Shown: piece by piece, positions 18,903-28,703 of the stretch
Layout of the letters: each line of letters begins with the position of its first letter
Numbering within the stretch: the first letter of the stretch is position 1
Source: an uncultured Flavobacteriales bacterium
GTDB taxonomy: Bacteria; Bacteroidota; Bacteroidia; Flavobacteriales_G; Salibacteraceae
Length of the DNA stretch: 64,000 nt
NCBI GenBank assembly: GCA_937899835.1
Contig: CALCCE010000290.1
Span: forward strand, 1-64,000
Reading direction: 5' to 3'
Made by a program: the position numbers and the translations under genes
The notes under the pieces: model-generated
Seen by the model: the letters and a program-made list of their open reading frames with translations, nothing else
What the model was told of the DNA's origin: nothing
Databases searched by the model: none

Positions 18903-20027
18903 TTAGTAAGTAATCACTTGTTGTTCAACATGCTCAGGCAACTTTCTGTACTCGTACTCCTGGGTACGCAAACGCGGCTCAAAACCGGCTTCACGAATCG
19001 CACTCTGGATACCATCCGAAGTAAATCGGTGGGGCGCACCTGCTGCCGAAACCACATTTTCTTCGATCATGATGGAACCAAAATCGTTGGCCCCAGAGTG
19101 AAGGCAAACCTGAGCTACTTTTTTACCTACAGTTAACCAACTGGCCTGAATGTTTTGAATGTTGGGCAACATGATTCGACTCATGGCGATCATTCGAACG
19201 TATTCATCGGCAGTTACTTCATTGCGAATGCCTTTTACTCTGCGAAGCATGGTTCCCTCATCTTGAAACGGCCAAGGGATGAAAGCGATAAATCCTTTAG
19301 AATCTTTCGGTTTTTCCGATTGTACTTCGCGCAACCACACCAAGTGTTCGAAACGTTCTTCTAAGGTCTCAATATGGCCAAACATCATGGTAGCGGAGGT
19401 GGTGATATCCAACTGATGCGCTACCCGCATCACATCCAACCACTCCTGGCCCGAGCATTTTCCCTTCGAAATCAACCTACGAACCCGGTCGTTGAGGATT
19501 TCTGCTCCTGCACCTGGTAAACTATCCAGTCCTGCTTCCTTGAGTTTGCTCAAAACTTCCACGTGCGATATTTTGCCAATCTTGCTGATGTGCGCAATTT
19601 CTGGTGGTCCTAAAGCATGAAGTTTGAGCTCTGGATATAAGCTTTTCAATTCACTAAACAAGCGAACATAAAATTCCAACCCCAGTTTGGGGTGATGCCC
19701 CCCTTGCAACAACAATTGGTTGCCACCGTATCGAATGGTTTCTTCGATTTTGGTTTTATAGTCTGGGATGGTGGTAATGTATGCCTCGTCGTGTCTTGGG
19801 ACTCTAAAAAAGTTGCAAAACTTACAATTGGCAATGCAAACGTTGGTTGTATTGAGGTTTCTATCGATGATCCAGGTCACCGAATTATCTGGTTTTTGCT
19901 TCTTCCGCAATTCATTCGCCACGAAAGCCAATTCAGCCGTAGGGACATGCTCAAACAGAAACATACCCTCTTCCTTGGTAAGGAACTCGAAATCGAGCGC
20001 TCGGCTAAGGAGTTCATCTGTATTCAT
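18903..20027 (-). CDS. mqnC: Cyclic dehypoxanthinyl futalosine synthase (radical SAM)
   Basis: This radical-SAM enzyme of the futalosine menaquinone pathway cyclises dehypoxanthine futalosine. Start chosen at ATG 20025-20027 (MNTDELLSRA), 374 aa; a six-codon TTG extension exists. The [4Fe-4S] motif is CIANCKFC (CxxxCxxC). LLLQGGHHPKLG, FIPWPFQDEGT and GANDFGSIMIEENVVSAAG are typical of MqnC rather than MqnE. It implies menaquinone is made by the futalosine route rather than the classical Men route; the other mqn genes are outside the window. Confidence 0.9.
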   Translation of the reverse strand: MNTDELLSRALDFEFLTKEEGMFLFEHVPTAELAFVANELRKKQKPDNSVTWIIDRNLNTTNVCIANCKFCNFFRVPRHDEAYITTIPDYKTKIEETIRYGGNQLLLQGGHHPKLGLEFYVRLFSELKSLYPELKLHALGPPEIAHISKIGKISHVEVLSKLKEAGLDSLPGAGAEILNDRVRRLISKGKCSGQEWLDVMRVAHQLDITTSATMMFGHIETLEERFEHLVWLREVQSEKPKDSKGFIAFIPWPFQDEGTMLRRVKGIRNEVTADEYVRMIAMSRIMLPNIQNIQASWLTVGKKVAQVCLHSGANDFGSIMIEENVVSAAGAPHRFTSDGIQSAIREAGFEPRLRTQEYEYRKLPEHVEQQVITY

Positions 20028-20145
20028 ACGCTGATAAAAAAACAACTGTAACGGGGTTTTGTTTGCGCTTTACCGCAAGAATTGCGCCCCGGCAGTTGGT
20101 GAAATTTCACTACTTTTACCGCCTTCAAAATTAGGGCATATTTCC

Positions 20146-21603
20146 ATGAATACCATCCTTTTACAGGAGCTTGAAGCTCCCACTGAGACTGATTTGATAT
20201 GGCTTGGATTGAAAGGCTCTGAAGGCTTGCCCAGCCAACTTTCTGAAGCAGAAGCAACATTTGTGAAAGAACAATGGGCAAAAGAGATTTTTACGGTGGA
20301 GATCAACCGTTATTCCCACCGCATTTGGATTGTGGGAATGCCCGAAAAAAAGGTCACCCACCAACACTTAGAAGCATTTCGCAAAGTAGGGCATGAGCTC
20401 AATCGGCTCATCAACCAACAAAAACTGACCGCCATTCATCTCATGGGCCCGCAGGTAACCCCCGAAGACGTTTTGGCGACAGCAGAAGGAATCTTGTTGA
20501 GCAACTATCAGTTTCTTAAATATTTTAAAGACGCTGAAAAGCGCAAGCATAGTCTCCAGCATCTCACCATTACCGATCCGCGCCTTACTCCGGGTGCGCT
20601 ACAACAATTGCAAGCTGTGGTGGCGGGCACTTGTCATGGACGCACCTTGGTCAATGAACCGTTTTCGTTCTTAACTGCGGTTCAAATGGCTGAAGAATTT
20701 AAAATCATGAGCCAAGAGGCCGGTTTTAAGCTGGAAGTATTACAGAAAAAACAAATTGAAGCCCTGCAAATGGGCGGCTTATTGGCTGTAAACAAAGGCA
20801 GCATCGATCCACCCACCTTTAGCATTATGGAGTGGCACCCGGAGAATCCGGTGAATGCGCAACCCATTGTGCTAGTTGGTAAAGGAGTAGTTTACGATAC
20901 CGGAGGCCTCAGCCTGAAGCCCACCCCCAACAGCATGGACGAAATGAAGTGCGATATGGGTGGAGCCGCAGCCGTGGCAGGAGTGCTCTACGCCACCGCT
21001 AAAGCAAAACTTCCCGTGCACGTCATCGGTTTAGTTCCGGCCACCGACAATCGTCCGAGTGGCAATGCCTATGCCCCTGGCGATGTGATCAGCATGCACA
21101 ACGGAAGCACGGTAGAGGTAATGAATACCGATGCAGAAGGGCGTTTGCTTTTGGCAGATGCGCTGAGCTACGCTCAAAAATACAATCCCGAATTGGTCAT
21201 TGATTTCGCCACCCTTACCGGAGCAGCCGTTCGGGCAATTGGACATTACGGCATTGTGTCTATGGGCAATGCAACCGAGGCACACCAACGCTTGCAGGAA
21301 AGCGGTGAACGCACCTATGAGCGTATGGCACCACAACCGTTTTGGGAAGAATATGCCGAGGAATTGAAATCGGACATTGCAGACTTAAAAAACTTAGGTG
21401 GGCCTAACGCTGGTGCCATCACCGCAGGCAAATTTTTGGAACATTTTACCAAAAACAAGGAAGGCAAGGCAGCCTATCCATGGCTACACCTGGACATTGC
21501 CGGTCCGGCATTTTTGGGTTTTGAAGACAGCTACCGGGGCAAATGGGGTACAGGTGCCGGTATTCGCCCGGTTTTTGACTTTCTCCAACACCGAGCAGGA
21601 TGA
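20146..21603 (+). CDS. pepA: Leucyl aminopeptidase family protein (M17)
   Basis: This cytosolic dimetal aminopeptidase removes N-terminal residues from peptides. Start taken at MNTILLQELEAPTE (ATG 20146), 485 aa; the frame extends 29 codons upstream, into the mqnC promoter region, without family resemblance. The M17 signature NTDAEGRLLLADALSYA is intact and the metal/catalytic Lys motif is seen in GKGVVYDTGGLSLKP. It is divergent from mqnC across 118 bases and overlaps pdxA by 4 bases (ATGA), so the two are translationally coupled. Confidence 0.92.
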   Translation: MNTILLQELEAPTETDLIWLGLKGSEGLPSQLSEAEATFVKEQWAKEIFTVEINRYSHRIWIVGMPEKKVTHQHLEAFRKVGHELNRLINQQKLTAIHLMGPQVTPEDVLATAEGILLSNYQFLKYFKDAEKRKHSLQHLTITDPRLTPGALQQLQAVVAGTCHGRTLVNEPFSFLTAVQMAEEFKIMSQEAGFKLEVLQKKQIEALQMGGLLAVNKGSIDPPTFSIMEWHPENPVNAQPIVLVGKGVVYDTGGLSLKPTPNSMDEMKCDMGGAAAVAGVLYATAKAKLPVHVIGLVPATDNRPSGNAYAPGDVISMHNGSTVEVMNTDAEGRLLLADALSYAQKYNPELVIDFATLTGAAVRAIGHYGIVSMGNATEAHQRLQESGERTYERMAPQPFWEEYAEELKSDIADLKNLGGPNAGAITAGKFLEHFTKNKEGKAAYPWLHLDIAGPAFLGFEDSYRGKWGTGAGIRPVFDFLQHRAG

Positions 21604-22682
21604 CAAAAGAAAGAAAGAACAATTCGGGCGACCGAATACGGGTAGGCATTTCAGTAGGTGATATCAACGGCGTTGGTATGGAGGTGATCATCAAAACCTT
21701 CCTCGACAATCGGATGCTGGAATTGTGCACTCCCATTGTTTACGGTTCAGACAAGGTGGCTTCCTTCCACCGCAAAGCTTTGGGCATCACCGATTTTAGC
21801 TTCAACATTGCCCCCTCCCCCGATCAACTGAACACCAAGCGCGCTAACTTGATCAATTGTTGGGAGGAAGATGTGAAAGTTACTCTGGGTGAAAGTACTC
21901 CCGACGGCGGGAAGTATGCCTTTAAATCCCTGAAAGCTGCAACCGAGGACCTCGCCTCCAACAAGGTTGATGTACTCATAACGGCACCGATCAACAAGCA
22001 CAACATTCAGTCGGAAGAATTCGACTTTCCGGGACACACGGAGTACCTCGCCAACTATGCCAACGAAGACAATCCGTTGATGATTTTAGTAAACGGAGGA
22101 CTGCGAGTAGGTGTAGCCACTGGCCACATATCGGTGAAAGAAGTAGCTGAACAACTGACTTCTGAATTGATCCTGACCAAGCTACAAGTGATGCAGAAAT
22201 CGTTGCGTCAAGATTTTAAGGTGGTAAAACCTAAAATTGCCGTTTTGGGCCTCAATCCACACGCGGGAGATAATGGCTTGATTGGTGAAGAGGAAAACCG
22301 CATCATTGTTCCGGCCATTCGCAAAGCACAAGACGAGGGGATACTCACCTTTGGCCCTTTTCCGGCCGACGGTTTCTTCGGTTCTTCAGTGTATACCCAG
22401 TTCGATGGCATTTTGGCCATGTACCACGATCAGGGGCTCATCCCATTTAAAACCTTATCCTTTGGAAATGGAGTGAATTTTACGGCGGGTTTGCCCATTG
22501 TGCGTACTTCTCCTGACCACGGTACCGCTTACAACATTGCCGGAAAAAACGAAGCCTCTGAGCAATCGTTTCGGGAGGCAGTATACCTCGCATGTGACAT
22601 ATATAATAACCGAAAGGAATTTAAGGCCCTTACAGCCAACCCGCTAGTGCCTGGAAAACAAGGGAAAAGCCGCCGTTTTTGA
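21600..22682 (+). CDS. pdxA: 4-hydroxythreonine-4-phosphate dehydrogenase
   Basis: PdxA oxidises 4-phosphohydroxy-L-threonine in the DXP-dependent pyridoxal phosphate pathway. The 360-residue protein shows the N-terminal VGISVGDINGVGMEVI, the metal-binding FDFPGHTEYLA histidine region, LNPHAGDNGLIGEEE, and the YHDQGLIPFKTL motif near the C-terminus. It overlaps pepA by 4 bases. Its substrate precursor DXP comes from dxs, present at 28.7 kb. The 3' end carries the likely promoter of the next operon. Confidence 0.95.
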   Translation: MTKERKNNSGDRIRVGISVGDINGVGMEVIIKTFLDNRMLELCTPIVYGSDKVASFHRKALGITDFSFNIAPSPDQLNTKRANLINCWEEDVKVTLGESTPDGGKYAFKSLKAATEDLASNKVDVLITAPINKHNIQSEEFDFPGHTEYLANYANEDNPLMILVNGGLRVGVATGHISVKEVAEQLTSELILTKLQVMQKSLRQDFKVVKPKIAVLGLNPHAGDNGLIGEEENRIIVPAIRKAQDEGILTFGPFPADGFFGSSVYTQFDGILAMYHDQGLIPFKTLSFGNGVNFTAGLPIVRTSPDHGTAYNIAGKNEASEQSFREAVYLACDIYNNRKEFKALTANPLVPGKQGKSRRF

Positions 22683-22696
22683 GCCAACTACGCTGC

Positions 22697-22727
22697 TTTC
22701 GTAATATATCAGAAATTCCTACATTTG
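22697..22727 (+). promoter_or_regulatory. Candidate Bacteroidota-type promoter for the DUF177-rpmF-plsX-fabH operon
   Basis: TACATTTG at 22720-22727 exactly fits the Bacteroidota -7 consensus TAnnTTTG. A TTTCG at 22697-22701 sits 18 bases upstream, about where the -33 TTG element belongs. The start codon at 22739 is 11 bases further on, so the leader would be very short. The match is seen; promoter activity is inferred. Confidence 0.55.
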
Positions 22728-22738
22728 CGCTCCTTAAA

Positions 22739-23302
22739 ATGAGAAGGAACGGGGACAGCCTCAAACCATACGTTATCCCATTTGTGGGTTTGAAAGTCGG
22801 ACAACACGACTTTCAATTTGATATAACGGAAACGTTCTTTGAAGCGTTTGAGGAAACAACTGTTTCGAGCACCTCTGAACCTATCGAGAAGGCCAACATC
22901 GCGGTGGATGTCCTTTTGGACAAAAAACAAGAAATGTTGACCCTCGATTTTTCTTTTTCAGGACAGGTGTTTGTGAACTGCGACCGCTGTTTGGATGAGC
23001 TGAACTTAAAACTGGATGACCAAAACCGCATCATTTTTAAGTTTGGAGACGAGCAATTTGAAGATACCGACGAAATCGTGATCTTGCCCGAATCTGCTTA
23101 TCAACTGGACCTTTCGCAATACGTTTACGAAACCCTGATCCTATCGCTACCGCTTCGTCGGGTACACCCCGAAGGCGATTGTGATCCTGATATGGTGCGT
23201 CATTTACAAGAAGGAGAAGAAGAAACCAAGGAAGCGGAAACGCCTCTCGCCGACCCACGCTGGGCGGCCTTAGCAAACTTGAATAAGAAACAATCTAAAT
23301 AA
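22739..23302 (+). CDS. DUF177 (YceD-like) protein
   Basis: Start at ATG 22739 (MRRNGDSLKPYVIPF), 187 aa; the longer TTG frame overlaps pdxA and includes the probable promoter, so it is rejected. YceD-family proteins, encoded next to rpmF in most bacteria, are linked to 23S rRNA processing or accumulation. Visible features are the N-terminal YVIPFVGLKVGQHDF, the paired cysteines FVNCDRCLDEL, and a weakly conserved acidic tail (EGEEETKEAET). It is the first gene of the ribosome/lipid operon. Confidence 0.85.
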   Translation: MRRNGDSLKPYVIPFVGLKVGQHDFQFDITETFFEAFEETTVSSTSEPIEKANIAVDVLLDKKQEMLTLDFSFSGQVFVNCDRCLDELNLKLDDQNRIIFKFGDEQFEDTDEIVILPESAYQLDLSQYVYETLILSLPLRRVHPEGDCDPDMVRHLQEGEEETKEAETPLADPRWAALANLNKKQSK

Positions 23303-23311
23303 AGTTGGATC

Positions 23312-23503
23312 ATGGCACATCCAAAACGCAAGCAATCCAAAACCCGTCGGAACAAACGTAGAACGCATTATAAAGCGGAAGTTCCGACTATTGCTACCTG
23401 TCCTACCACCGGACAACCACACTTGTTTCACCGTGCCCACTGGTACGAAGGAAAACTATACTACAAGGGTAAGGTAGTAATGGAGAAAGAGCTCGCCCTC
23501 TGA
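23312..23503 (+). CDS. rpmF: 50S ribosomal protein L32
   Basis: The 63-residue basic protein begins [20 protein letters not shown], the L32 N-terminal signature. It contains a [15 protein letters not shown] segment in place of the four-cysteine zinc motif; only one Cys remains, so this is a zinc-independent (C-minus) form. The 9-base gap to DUF177 and the following plsX show the classic rpmF-plsX-fabH order. Confidence 0.96.
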   Translation: MAHPKRKQSKTRRNKRRTHYKAEVPTIATCPTTGQPHLFHRAHWYEGKLYYKGKVVMEKELAL

Positions 23504-23551
23504 TCCGGCAACGGATGAAGGGCTGCTTTGCTATGAACCGAATCTTGCTGC

Positions 23552-24490
23552 ATGAAGATCGGTCTTGACATTCTTGGTGGGGACTTTGCCCCGGAGGCTA
23601 CCGTAATGGGAGCTATCCAGGCCTTGGAAGAGTTACCGCCAGAGGTCATTCTGGTGCTTTTTGGAGACAAGGAGGCCATCCAAACCATTGTTGATCGGGA
23701 AGGCGTAAATTCTTCTCGCTTCGAGATCGTTCATACCACCGAAATCATTGGTATGGGCGAACATCCTACCAAAGCATTTGTAAAAAAGCCAAACTCTTCT
23801 ATTTCATTGGGGTTCAAAGCCCTGAAAGAGGGCTCAATTGACGCATTTGCAAGTACCGGCAATACCGGTGCGATGCTCGTTGGCTCAATGTATACTATCC
23901 GTGCTGTTTCCGGGGTCATTCGTCCTTGCATCACCTCCATCATGCCCAAGGTAGATGGCAGTGTAGGTATTGTGCTCGATGTAGGCATCAATGCCGATTG
24001 CAAACCGGATGTTTTGTACCAATTTGGAATGCTTGGTTCCCTCTTTGCAGAACACGTTTACCACATCAAAAATCCCCGAGTGGGATTGATGAACATTGGT
24101 GAGGAAGAAGAAAAAGGCAACCTGTTGACCCAGGCGGCCCACGTGTTGATGCGAGACAGCAAAGACTTTAATTTTATCGGCAATGTGGAAGGCCGCGACC
24201 TTTTTAACAGCAAGGCCGATGTAATTGTATGTGATGGATTTACCGGCAATGTGATCTTAAAGCAAGCCGAATCTTTCTACACCTTGATTAAACAGCGGGG
24301 ACTCGCAGACGCGTACTTCGACCGCTTCAATTACGAAATATACGGAGGCACCCCTCTTTTGGGAGTAAATGCCAATGTGATTATTGGACACGGCATCAGC
24401 AATGCGAAAGCGATCAAAAACATGATTATGCTTTCGCATGAAGTAGTTGGTGTGGGCCTGTCCGACAAAATCAAAAAAGCTTTTAACTGA
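23552..24490 (+). CDS. plsX: Phosphate acyltransferase PlsX
   Basis: PlsX makes acyl-phosphate from acyl-ACP for phospholipid synthesis. The 312-residue protein begins [18 protein letters not shown] (the usual motif is D-x-x-GGD) and contains [12 protein letters not shown] and [12 protein letters not shown], all family signatures. Its stop TGA shares one base with the fabH ATG (24490), indicating coupling. Confidence 0.96.
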   Translation: MKIGLDILGGDFAPEATVMGAIQALEELPPEVILVLFGDKEAIQTIVDREGVNSSRFEIVHTTEIIGMGEHPTKAFVKKPNSSISLGFKALKEGSIDAFASTGNTGAMLVGSMYTIRAVSGVIRPCITSIMPKVDGSVGIVLDVGINADCKPDVLYQFGMLGSLFAEHVYHIKNPRVGLMNIGEEEEKGNLLTQAAHVLMRDSKDFNFIGNVEGRDLFNSKADVIVCDGFTGNVILKQAESFYTLIKQRGLADAYFDRFNYEIYGGTPLLGVNANVIIGHGISNAKAIKNMIMLSHEVVGVGLSDKIKKAFN

Positions 24491-25479
24491 TGAGCAAAGT
24501 TCGTGCAGCCATTACTGCCGTGGCAGGCTATGTGCCTGATTACGTGCTCAGCAATGCAGAACTGGAACGCATGGTAGATACCACTGATGAGTGGATCACT
24601 ACCCGTACAGGCATTAAAGAACGTAGACTTTTAAAGGGAGATTTGCTTGGCAGTTCTGACCTTGGAAAAGAAGCTGTGAATGCCTTGCTGGAAAAACGTG
24701 GAATCAGCGCGGAGGAGATCGACCTTATCATTTGCGCAACTGCTACGCCAGACATGTTGTTTCCTTCTACCGGCAACCTGATTGCCCATAAGGTGGGTGC
24801 TAAAAATGCATTTGCATTTGACATTATGGCGGCTTGCTCGGGTTTTATTTATTCGGTGACTACCGCTTCTAAGTACATTGAATCCGGCCAATACAAAAAA
24901 ATTATTGTAGTTGGTGCTGATAAAATGTCGTCGATTGTGGATTATGAGGACCGCAGTACCTGTGTGATTTTTGGCGATGGTTCTGGTGCCATCTTGTTAG
25001 AACCGGCTGAAGATGATCTTGGCATTCAAGATACCATCATGCGAAGTGACGGTTCGGGATGGACTCACCTGCACCAAAAGGCCGGTGGTTCACTGCGTCC
25101 CTCTTCTCATGAAACGGTGGATCAAAAAATGCATTATATCTACCAGGAGGGTCGTTCAGTTTTCAAATTTGCGGTGACCAAAATGGCTGATGTATCGGCT
25201 GAGATCATGGAGCGGAATAACCTTACTGGTGACGATATCGCCTATTTGGTACCGCACCAAGCCAACAAGCGCATCATCGATGCTACTGCGCAACGTATGG
25301 GTGTTGGTCCTGAAAAGGTGATGCTCAACATTCACAAATACGGAAACACAACCAACGGAACAATTCCACTGTGCCTCTGGGAATGGGAAAACAAGCTCAA
25401 CAAGGGCGACAACATCATTCTCGCAGCTTTCGGCGGTGGTTTTACCTGGGGTTCGATCTACCTAAAATGGGCTTACTGA
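24490..25479 (+). CDS. fabH: 3-oxoacyl-ACP synthase III (KAS III)
   Basis: FabH condenses acetyl-CoA with malonyl-ACP to start fatty-acid synthesis. The 329-residue thiolase-fold enzyme has the Cys-His-Asn triad: Cys116 in [12 protein letters not shown], His in [11 protein letters not shown] and Asn in [11 protein letters not shown]. The N-terminus includes [13 protein letters not shown]. It overlaps plsX by one base; accB follows after 72 bases. Confidence 0.96.
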   Translation: MSKVRAAITAVAGYVPDYVLSNAELERMVDTTDEWITTRTGIKERRLLKGDLLGSSDLGKEAVNALLEKRGISAEEIDLIICATATPDMLFPSTGNLIAHKVGAKNAFAFDIMAACSGFIYSVTTASKYIESGQYKKIIVVGADKMSSIVDYEDRSTCVIFGDGSGAILLEPAEDDLGIQDTIMRSDGSGWTHLHQKAGGSLRPSSHETVDQKMHYIYQEGRSVFKFAVTKMADVSAEIMERNNLTGDDIAYLVPHQANKRIIDATAQRMGVGPEKVMLNIHKYGNTTNGTIPLCLWEWENKLNKGDNIILAAFGGGFTWGSIYLKWAY

Positions 25480-25551
25480 AGCGGTGAAACACCCACTCTA
25501 TAAGCTCAGAATTCCTATCTTTAACGCCCAATTTTACAATTTGCCAGGGCC

Positions 25552-26103
25552 ATGGATTTAAATGAAATTCAATCACTGATCAAGTTTGTATCAAAGTCTG
25601 GTGCCAGCGAAGTAGAGCTGGAAACGAAAGACTTTAAGATCATCATTAAAACGCCAGGTACAGGCACCAATCGCAGAAAAGGAGCACAAGGTGAGGCTGA
25701 GGCCTATATCACTGCTCCCCTAACACAAGTGGCCATGCCAGCGGCTCCAGTGCAACAAGTGGTTGCAGCTCCTGCTCCGGTAGTACCTGCTCCGGTACCC
25801 GCAGCACCTGCCCCTGCTCCTGCCGCTGAGGCTCCCAAAGCACCTGCCGAGGAGGAGTCCAACTACATAACGGTGAAATCACCTATGATTGGTACTTTTT
25901 ACCGTTCGCCAAAGCCAGACGCTGATCCATTTATTAGCGTTGGTGATGAAATTAAATCGGGTGATGTGATCTGCATCATCGAAGCCATGAAACTCTTTAA
26001 CGAGATTGAAGCAGAAGTTTCTGGCAAAGTGGTGAAAGTGTTGGTTGACACCGCCAATCCGGTGGAGTACGATACACCACTCTTCCTGATCGATCCTTCC
26101 TAA
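25552..26103 (+). CDS. accB: Acetyl-CoA carboxylase biotin carboxyl carrier protein
   Basis: The 183-residue carrier has an N-terminal region (1-50), an Ala/Pro/Val linker (about 62-100) that is flexible and repetitive, and a C-terminal biotinyl domain (104-183). The biotin site is Lys147 in IEAMKLFNE, preceded by SPMIGTFYRSP. It carries CO2 between AccC and a carboxyltransferase. No accA/accD gene is adjacent; the pccB-like subunit at 3.2-4.8 kb is one possible partner. Confidence 0.96.
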   Translation: MDLNEIQSLIKFVSKSGASEVELETKDFKIIIKTPGTGTNRRKGAQGEAEAYITAPLTQVAMPAAPVQQVVAAPAPVVPAPVPAAPAPAPAAEAPKAPAEEESNYITVKSPMIGTFYRSPKPDADPFISVGDEIKSGDVICIIEAMKLFNEIEAEVSGKVVKVLVDTANPVEYDTPLFLIDPS

Positions 26104-26157
26104 GGTTCGATCGTTTTTCCCTTTTGCGCTACGCTACACCCGCAAATCTTGTCCAAG

Positions 26158-27498
26158 ATGTTCAAGAAAGTATTGATTGCCAACCGCGGTGAAATTGCCC
26201 TCCGCATCATTCGCACCTGCAAAGAAATGGGCATTGAAACCGTGGCTATCTATTCCACGGCCGATGCCGACAGCCTTCCTGTTCGCTTTGCGGACGAAGC
26301 GGTGTGCATTGGGCCTCCTTCCAGTGCGGAATCTTATTTGGTCATTCCCAACATTATTGCTGCTGCAGAAATTACCAATGCAGATGCAATTCACCCTGGA
26401 TATGGCTTTTTGAGTGAAAACGCCAAGTTCTCCCGCATCTGCCAGGAAAACAACATCAAATTCATTGGTGCACTGCCCGAGCAAATCGAAGGCATGGGCG
26501 ACAAGGCCAATGCTAAGGCAACCATGAAAAAAGCTGGCGTGCCTACCATTCCGGGTTCAGAAGGCTTGATCAGCAACATCACCGAAGCCAAAAAAGTTGC
26601 TAAAAGCATCAAATACCCCGTTATCCTAAAAGCTACTGCCGGAGGTGGTGGCCGTGGTATGCGGATTGTTTGGAAAGAGGAAGACCTGCAAAAGGCTTGG
26701 GACGATGCCCGCCAAGAATCTAAAGCAGCCTTTGGCAACGATGGCATCTACCTCGAAAAATTTATTGAGGACCCGCGCCACATCGAAATTCAGATTGCAG
26801 GAGACCAATACGGTAAAGCCTGCCACATGTCTGAAAGAGACTGTTCGGTGCAACGCCGTCATCAAAAGCTGGTGGAGGAAACACCTTCCCCATTCATGAC
26901 CAAGGCCCTTCGGAAAAAAATGGGTGCGGCTGCGATCAAAGCTGCGAAAGCAGTGCGCTACGAAGGTGTTGGTACAGTAGAATTTTTGGTTGACAAAAAC
27001 CGTGATTTCTACTTTATGGAAATGAATACCCGGATTCAGGTGGAGCATACCATCACCGAGGAAGTCATTAATTGGGACCTCATCAAAGAGCAGATTAAAA
27101 TTGCTGCGGGGGAGAAAATTTCTGGTAAAAACTACGAGCCCATTGGACACGCCATTCAATGCCGGATCAACGCAGAAGATCCTTTTAACGGGTTTCGTCC
27201 TTCTCCTGGAAAAATACAGGAATACCACGAACCCGGAGGTCACGGCTTGCGGATTGATACCCATGCCTACGCTGGGTATACCATTCCTCCTTACTACGAT
27301 TCGATGATCTCTAAACTGATTACCGTGGCACAGACCCGGGAAGAGGCCATCAAAAAAATGGAGCGTGCGTTGGACGAATACATCGTAGAAGGCGTGAAAA
27401 CCACGATTCCTTTTCACGCAAAATTGATGCGCAACGAGGACTTCCGAAAGGGAGTTTACACCACTAAGTTTCTCGAAGAGTGGGATTACACTAAGTAA
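26158..27498 (+). CDS. accC: Biotin carboxylase subunit of acetyl-CoA carboxylase
   Basis: This ATP-grasp enzyme carboxylates biotin on AccB. Start at ATG 26158 ([16 protein letters not shown]), 446 aa, the standard length; a TTG three codons upstream is not needed. ATP-site glycine loop [20 protein letters not shown] and [15 protein letters not shown] are intact. It is the last gene of the operon, with a strong terminator 58 bases downstream. Confidence 0.97.
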   Translation: MFKKVLIANRGEIALRIIRTCKEMGIETVAIYSTADADSLPVRFADEAVCIGPPSSAESYLVIPNIIAAAEITNADAIHPGYGFLSENAKFSRICQENNIKFIGALPEQIEGMGDKANAKATMKKAGVPTIPGSEGLISNITEAKKVAKSIKYPVILKATAGGGGRGMRIVWKEEDLQKAWDDARQESKAAFGNDGIYLEKFIEDPRHIEIQIAGDQYGKACHMSERDCSVQRRHQKLVEETPSPFMTKALRKKMGAAAIKAAKAVRYEGVGTVEFLVDKNRDFYFMEMNTRIQVEHTITEEVINWDLIKEQIKIAAGEKISGKNYEPIGHAIQCRINAEDPFNGFRPSPGKIQEYHEPGGHGLRIDTHAYAGYTIPPYYDSMISKLITVAQTREEAIKKMERALDEYIVEGVKTTIPFHAKLMRNEDFRKGVYTTKFLEEWDYTK

Positions 27499-27555
27499 TT
27501 AACACCCACACTATCAAGTAGATATTCCCTATCTACTTGATTTCAAAAAGTTTTT

Positions 27556-27590
27556 AAACAGCCCGCATTAACAGCGGGCTGTTTACTTTT
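27556..27590 (+). terminator. Terminator after accC
   Basis: AAACAGCCCGC (27556-27566) and GCGGGCTGTTT (27574-27584) form a perfect 11-bp stem with a 7-base loop, followed by ACTTTT. Confidence 0.85.
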
Positions 27591-27673
27591 CCTCTCTTTC
27601 GTTAGAAAATGGGACGTCTATTGCCGGTATTTTAGATTACGGCTTTTTACAAGCTGATTCAACCGGAGTAGCG

Positions 27674-28621
27674 ATGGAAAGTAATACACCTAACCCTTCT
27701 CAACCCAATGCCCCACTGGGGCAAAAACCGGGAAGTGGCTCTTCAACCACCAACAAGTTAAAGCTCAACACCACCTGGAAATACATGACCGTTGGTGGCG
27801 TAATGGTGGTAACTACCTTATCGGGCATTTTTTTGTACAACCGTGAAGATGTACCCACTGATCCAGCGCCCATAGAAGCACCAGCCGCTCCTACACCTGC
27901 CTCCAATGCCAACACCATTGAAATGGACGGGCTGGACGATTTTCTGGAAGTAGACCATCATCCTGACCTGGCTGGTGGGAGAACGTATACCATTGAGTCT
28001 TGGATCTATCCTACGGCAAAGAAATTGGGCGGTATCGTTTCCAAGCGGAAAGACAGCGAATCCAATACTTCTTATTCGTTTTTGGTAGCCCCGGTGCGAG
28101 GAGCTTTGCGGGTATTTTTCAAGGTCAACAAAGAAGACGATGACTTTTACTCCAACGATGAAATTCCACTCAACGAGTGGACCCACGTGGCAGCCGTGTT
28201 TGATGGCAACGATGATGAGTTTCAGCGGAAACGCATCTACATTAATGGCAAGCTGAGTAAAAAAGGAAAGAGCGAGTCCAGAAAAGTAAATCAGTTTAGA
28301 ACCCTCTTTGGCATTGGTATGCTTCTGGGAAACAGCGTCTCTAATTTTAGTGGTAAACTTGACGAAGTACGCTTCTGGAACCGAGCTCTCTCAGAAGAAG
28401 AAATCAGAGGGCACATGTGCCAGGTATTGGAAGGTAGCGAATCCGGACTGCTGGGCTACTGGCGCTTTGACGGGGGCACTGGCTCTACCGTACGCAACTA
28501 CTCTCAACTACAGGGCCTGGATGCGAATTTCAACAACATGGAACCGGATGAGGTGTGGATCGATTCTCCCGCATGTCCAGAGTTGGATTGGTCCATGGAA
28601 CCCGTTACTACTGCACGCTAA
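27674..28621 (+). CDS. Membrane-anchored LamG/concanavalin-like domain protein
   Basis: The 315-residue protein has a Pro/Ser-rich cytoplasmic N-terminus (1-35), one membrane helix (about 37-54, YMTVGGVMVVTTLSGIFL), a Pro/Ala linker (58-76) and a LamG jelly-roll domain (about 80-300). LamG signatures include MDGLDDFLEV, TIESWIYPT, WTHVAAVFDG, GKLDEVRFWNRALSEEEI and LLGYWRFDGG. Such domains usually bind carbohydrate or protein. Orientation is inferred: LamG outside the inner membrane. No operon partner; terminators flank the gene. Confidence 0.8.
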   Translation: MESNTPNPSQPNAPLGQKPGSGSSTTNKLKLNTTWKYMTVGGVMVVTTLSGIFLYNREDVPTDPAPIEAPAAPTPASNANTIEMDGLDDFLEVDHHPDLAGGRTYTIESWIYPTAKKLGGIVSKRKDSESNTSYSFLVAPVRGALRVFFKVNKEDDDFYSNDEIPLNEWTHVAAVFDGNDDEFQRKRIYINGKLSKKGKSESRKVNQFRTLFGIGMLLGNSVSNFSGKLDEVRFWNRALSEEEIRGHMCQVLEGSESGLLGYWRFDGGTGSTVRNYSQLQGLDANFNNMEPDEVWIDSPACPELDWSMEPVTTAR

Positions 28622-28647
28622 GGCTAAAAAATCAAATCTACACGCAT

Positions 28648-28678
28648 AAAAAAGCCGCTTTTAAAGAAGCGGCTTTTT
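28648..28678. terminator. Bidirectional terminator between the LamG gene and dxs
   Basis: AAAAAAGCCGCTT (28648-28660) and AAGCGGCTTTTT (28667-28678) form a GC-cored stem with A and T runs on the two sides, so it can end transcription of the convergent LamG and dxs genes. Confidence 0.88.
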
Positions 28679-28703
28679 ATTTTGTATTCAACCTTGAATC
28701 AAC

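Noticed and set aside
26626..27417. Minus-strand 263-residue ORF opposite accC
   Set aside because: Shadow of the conserved biotin carboxylase; Phe/His-rich composition and no promoter context.
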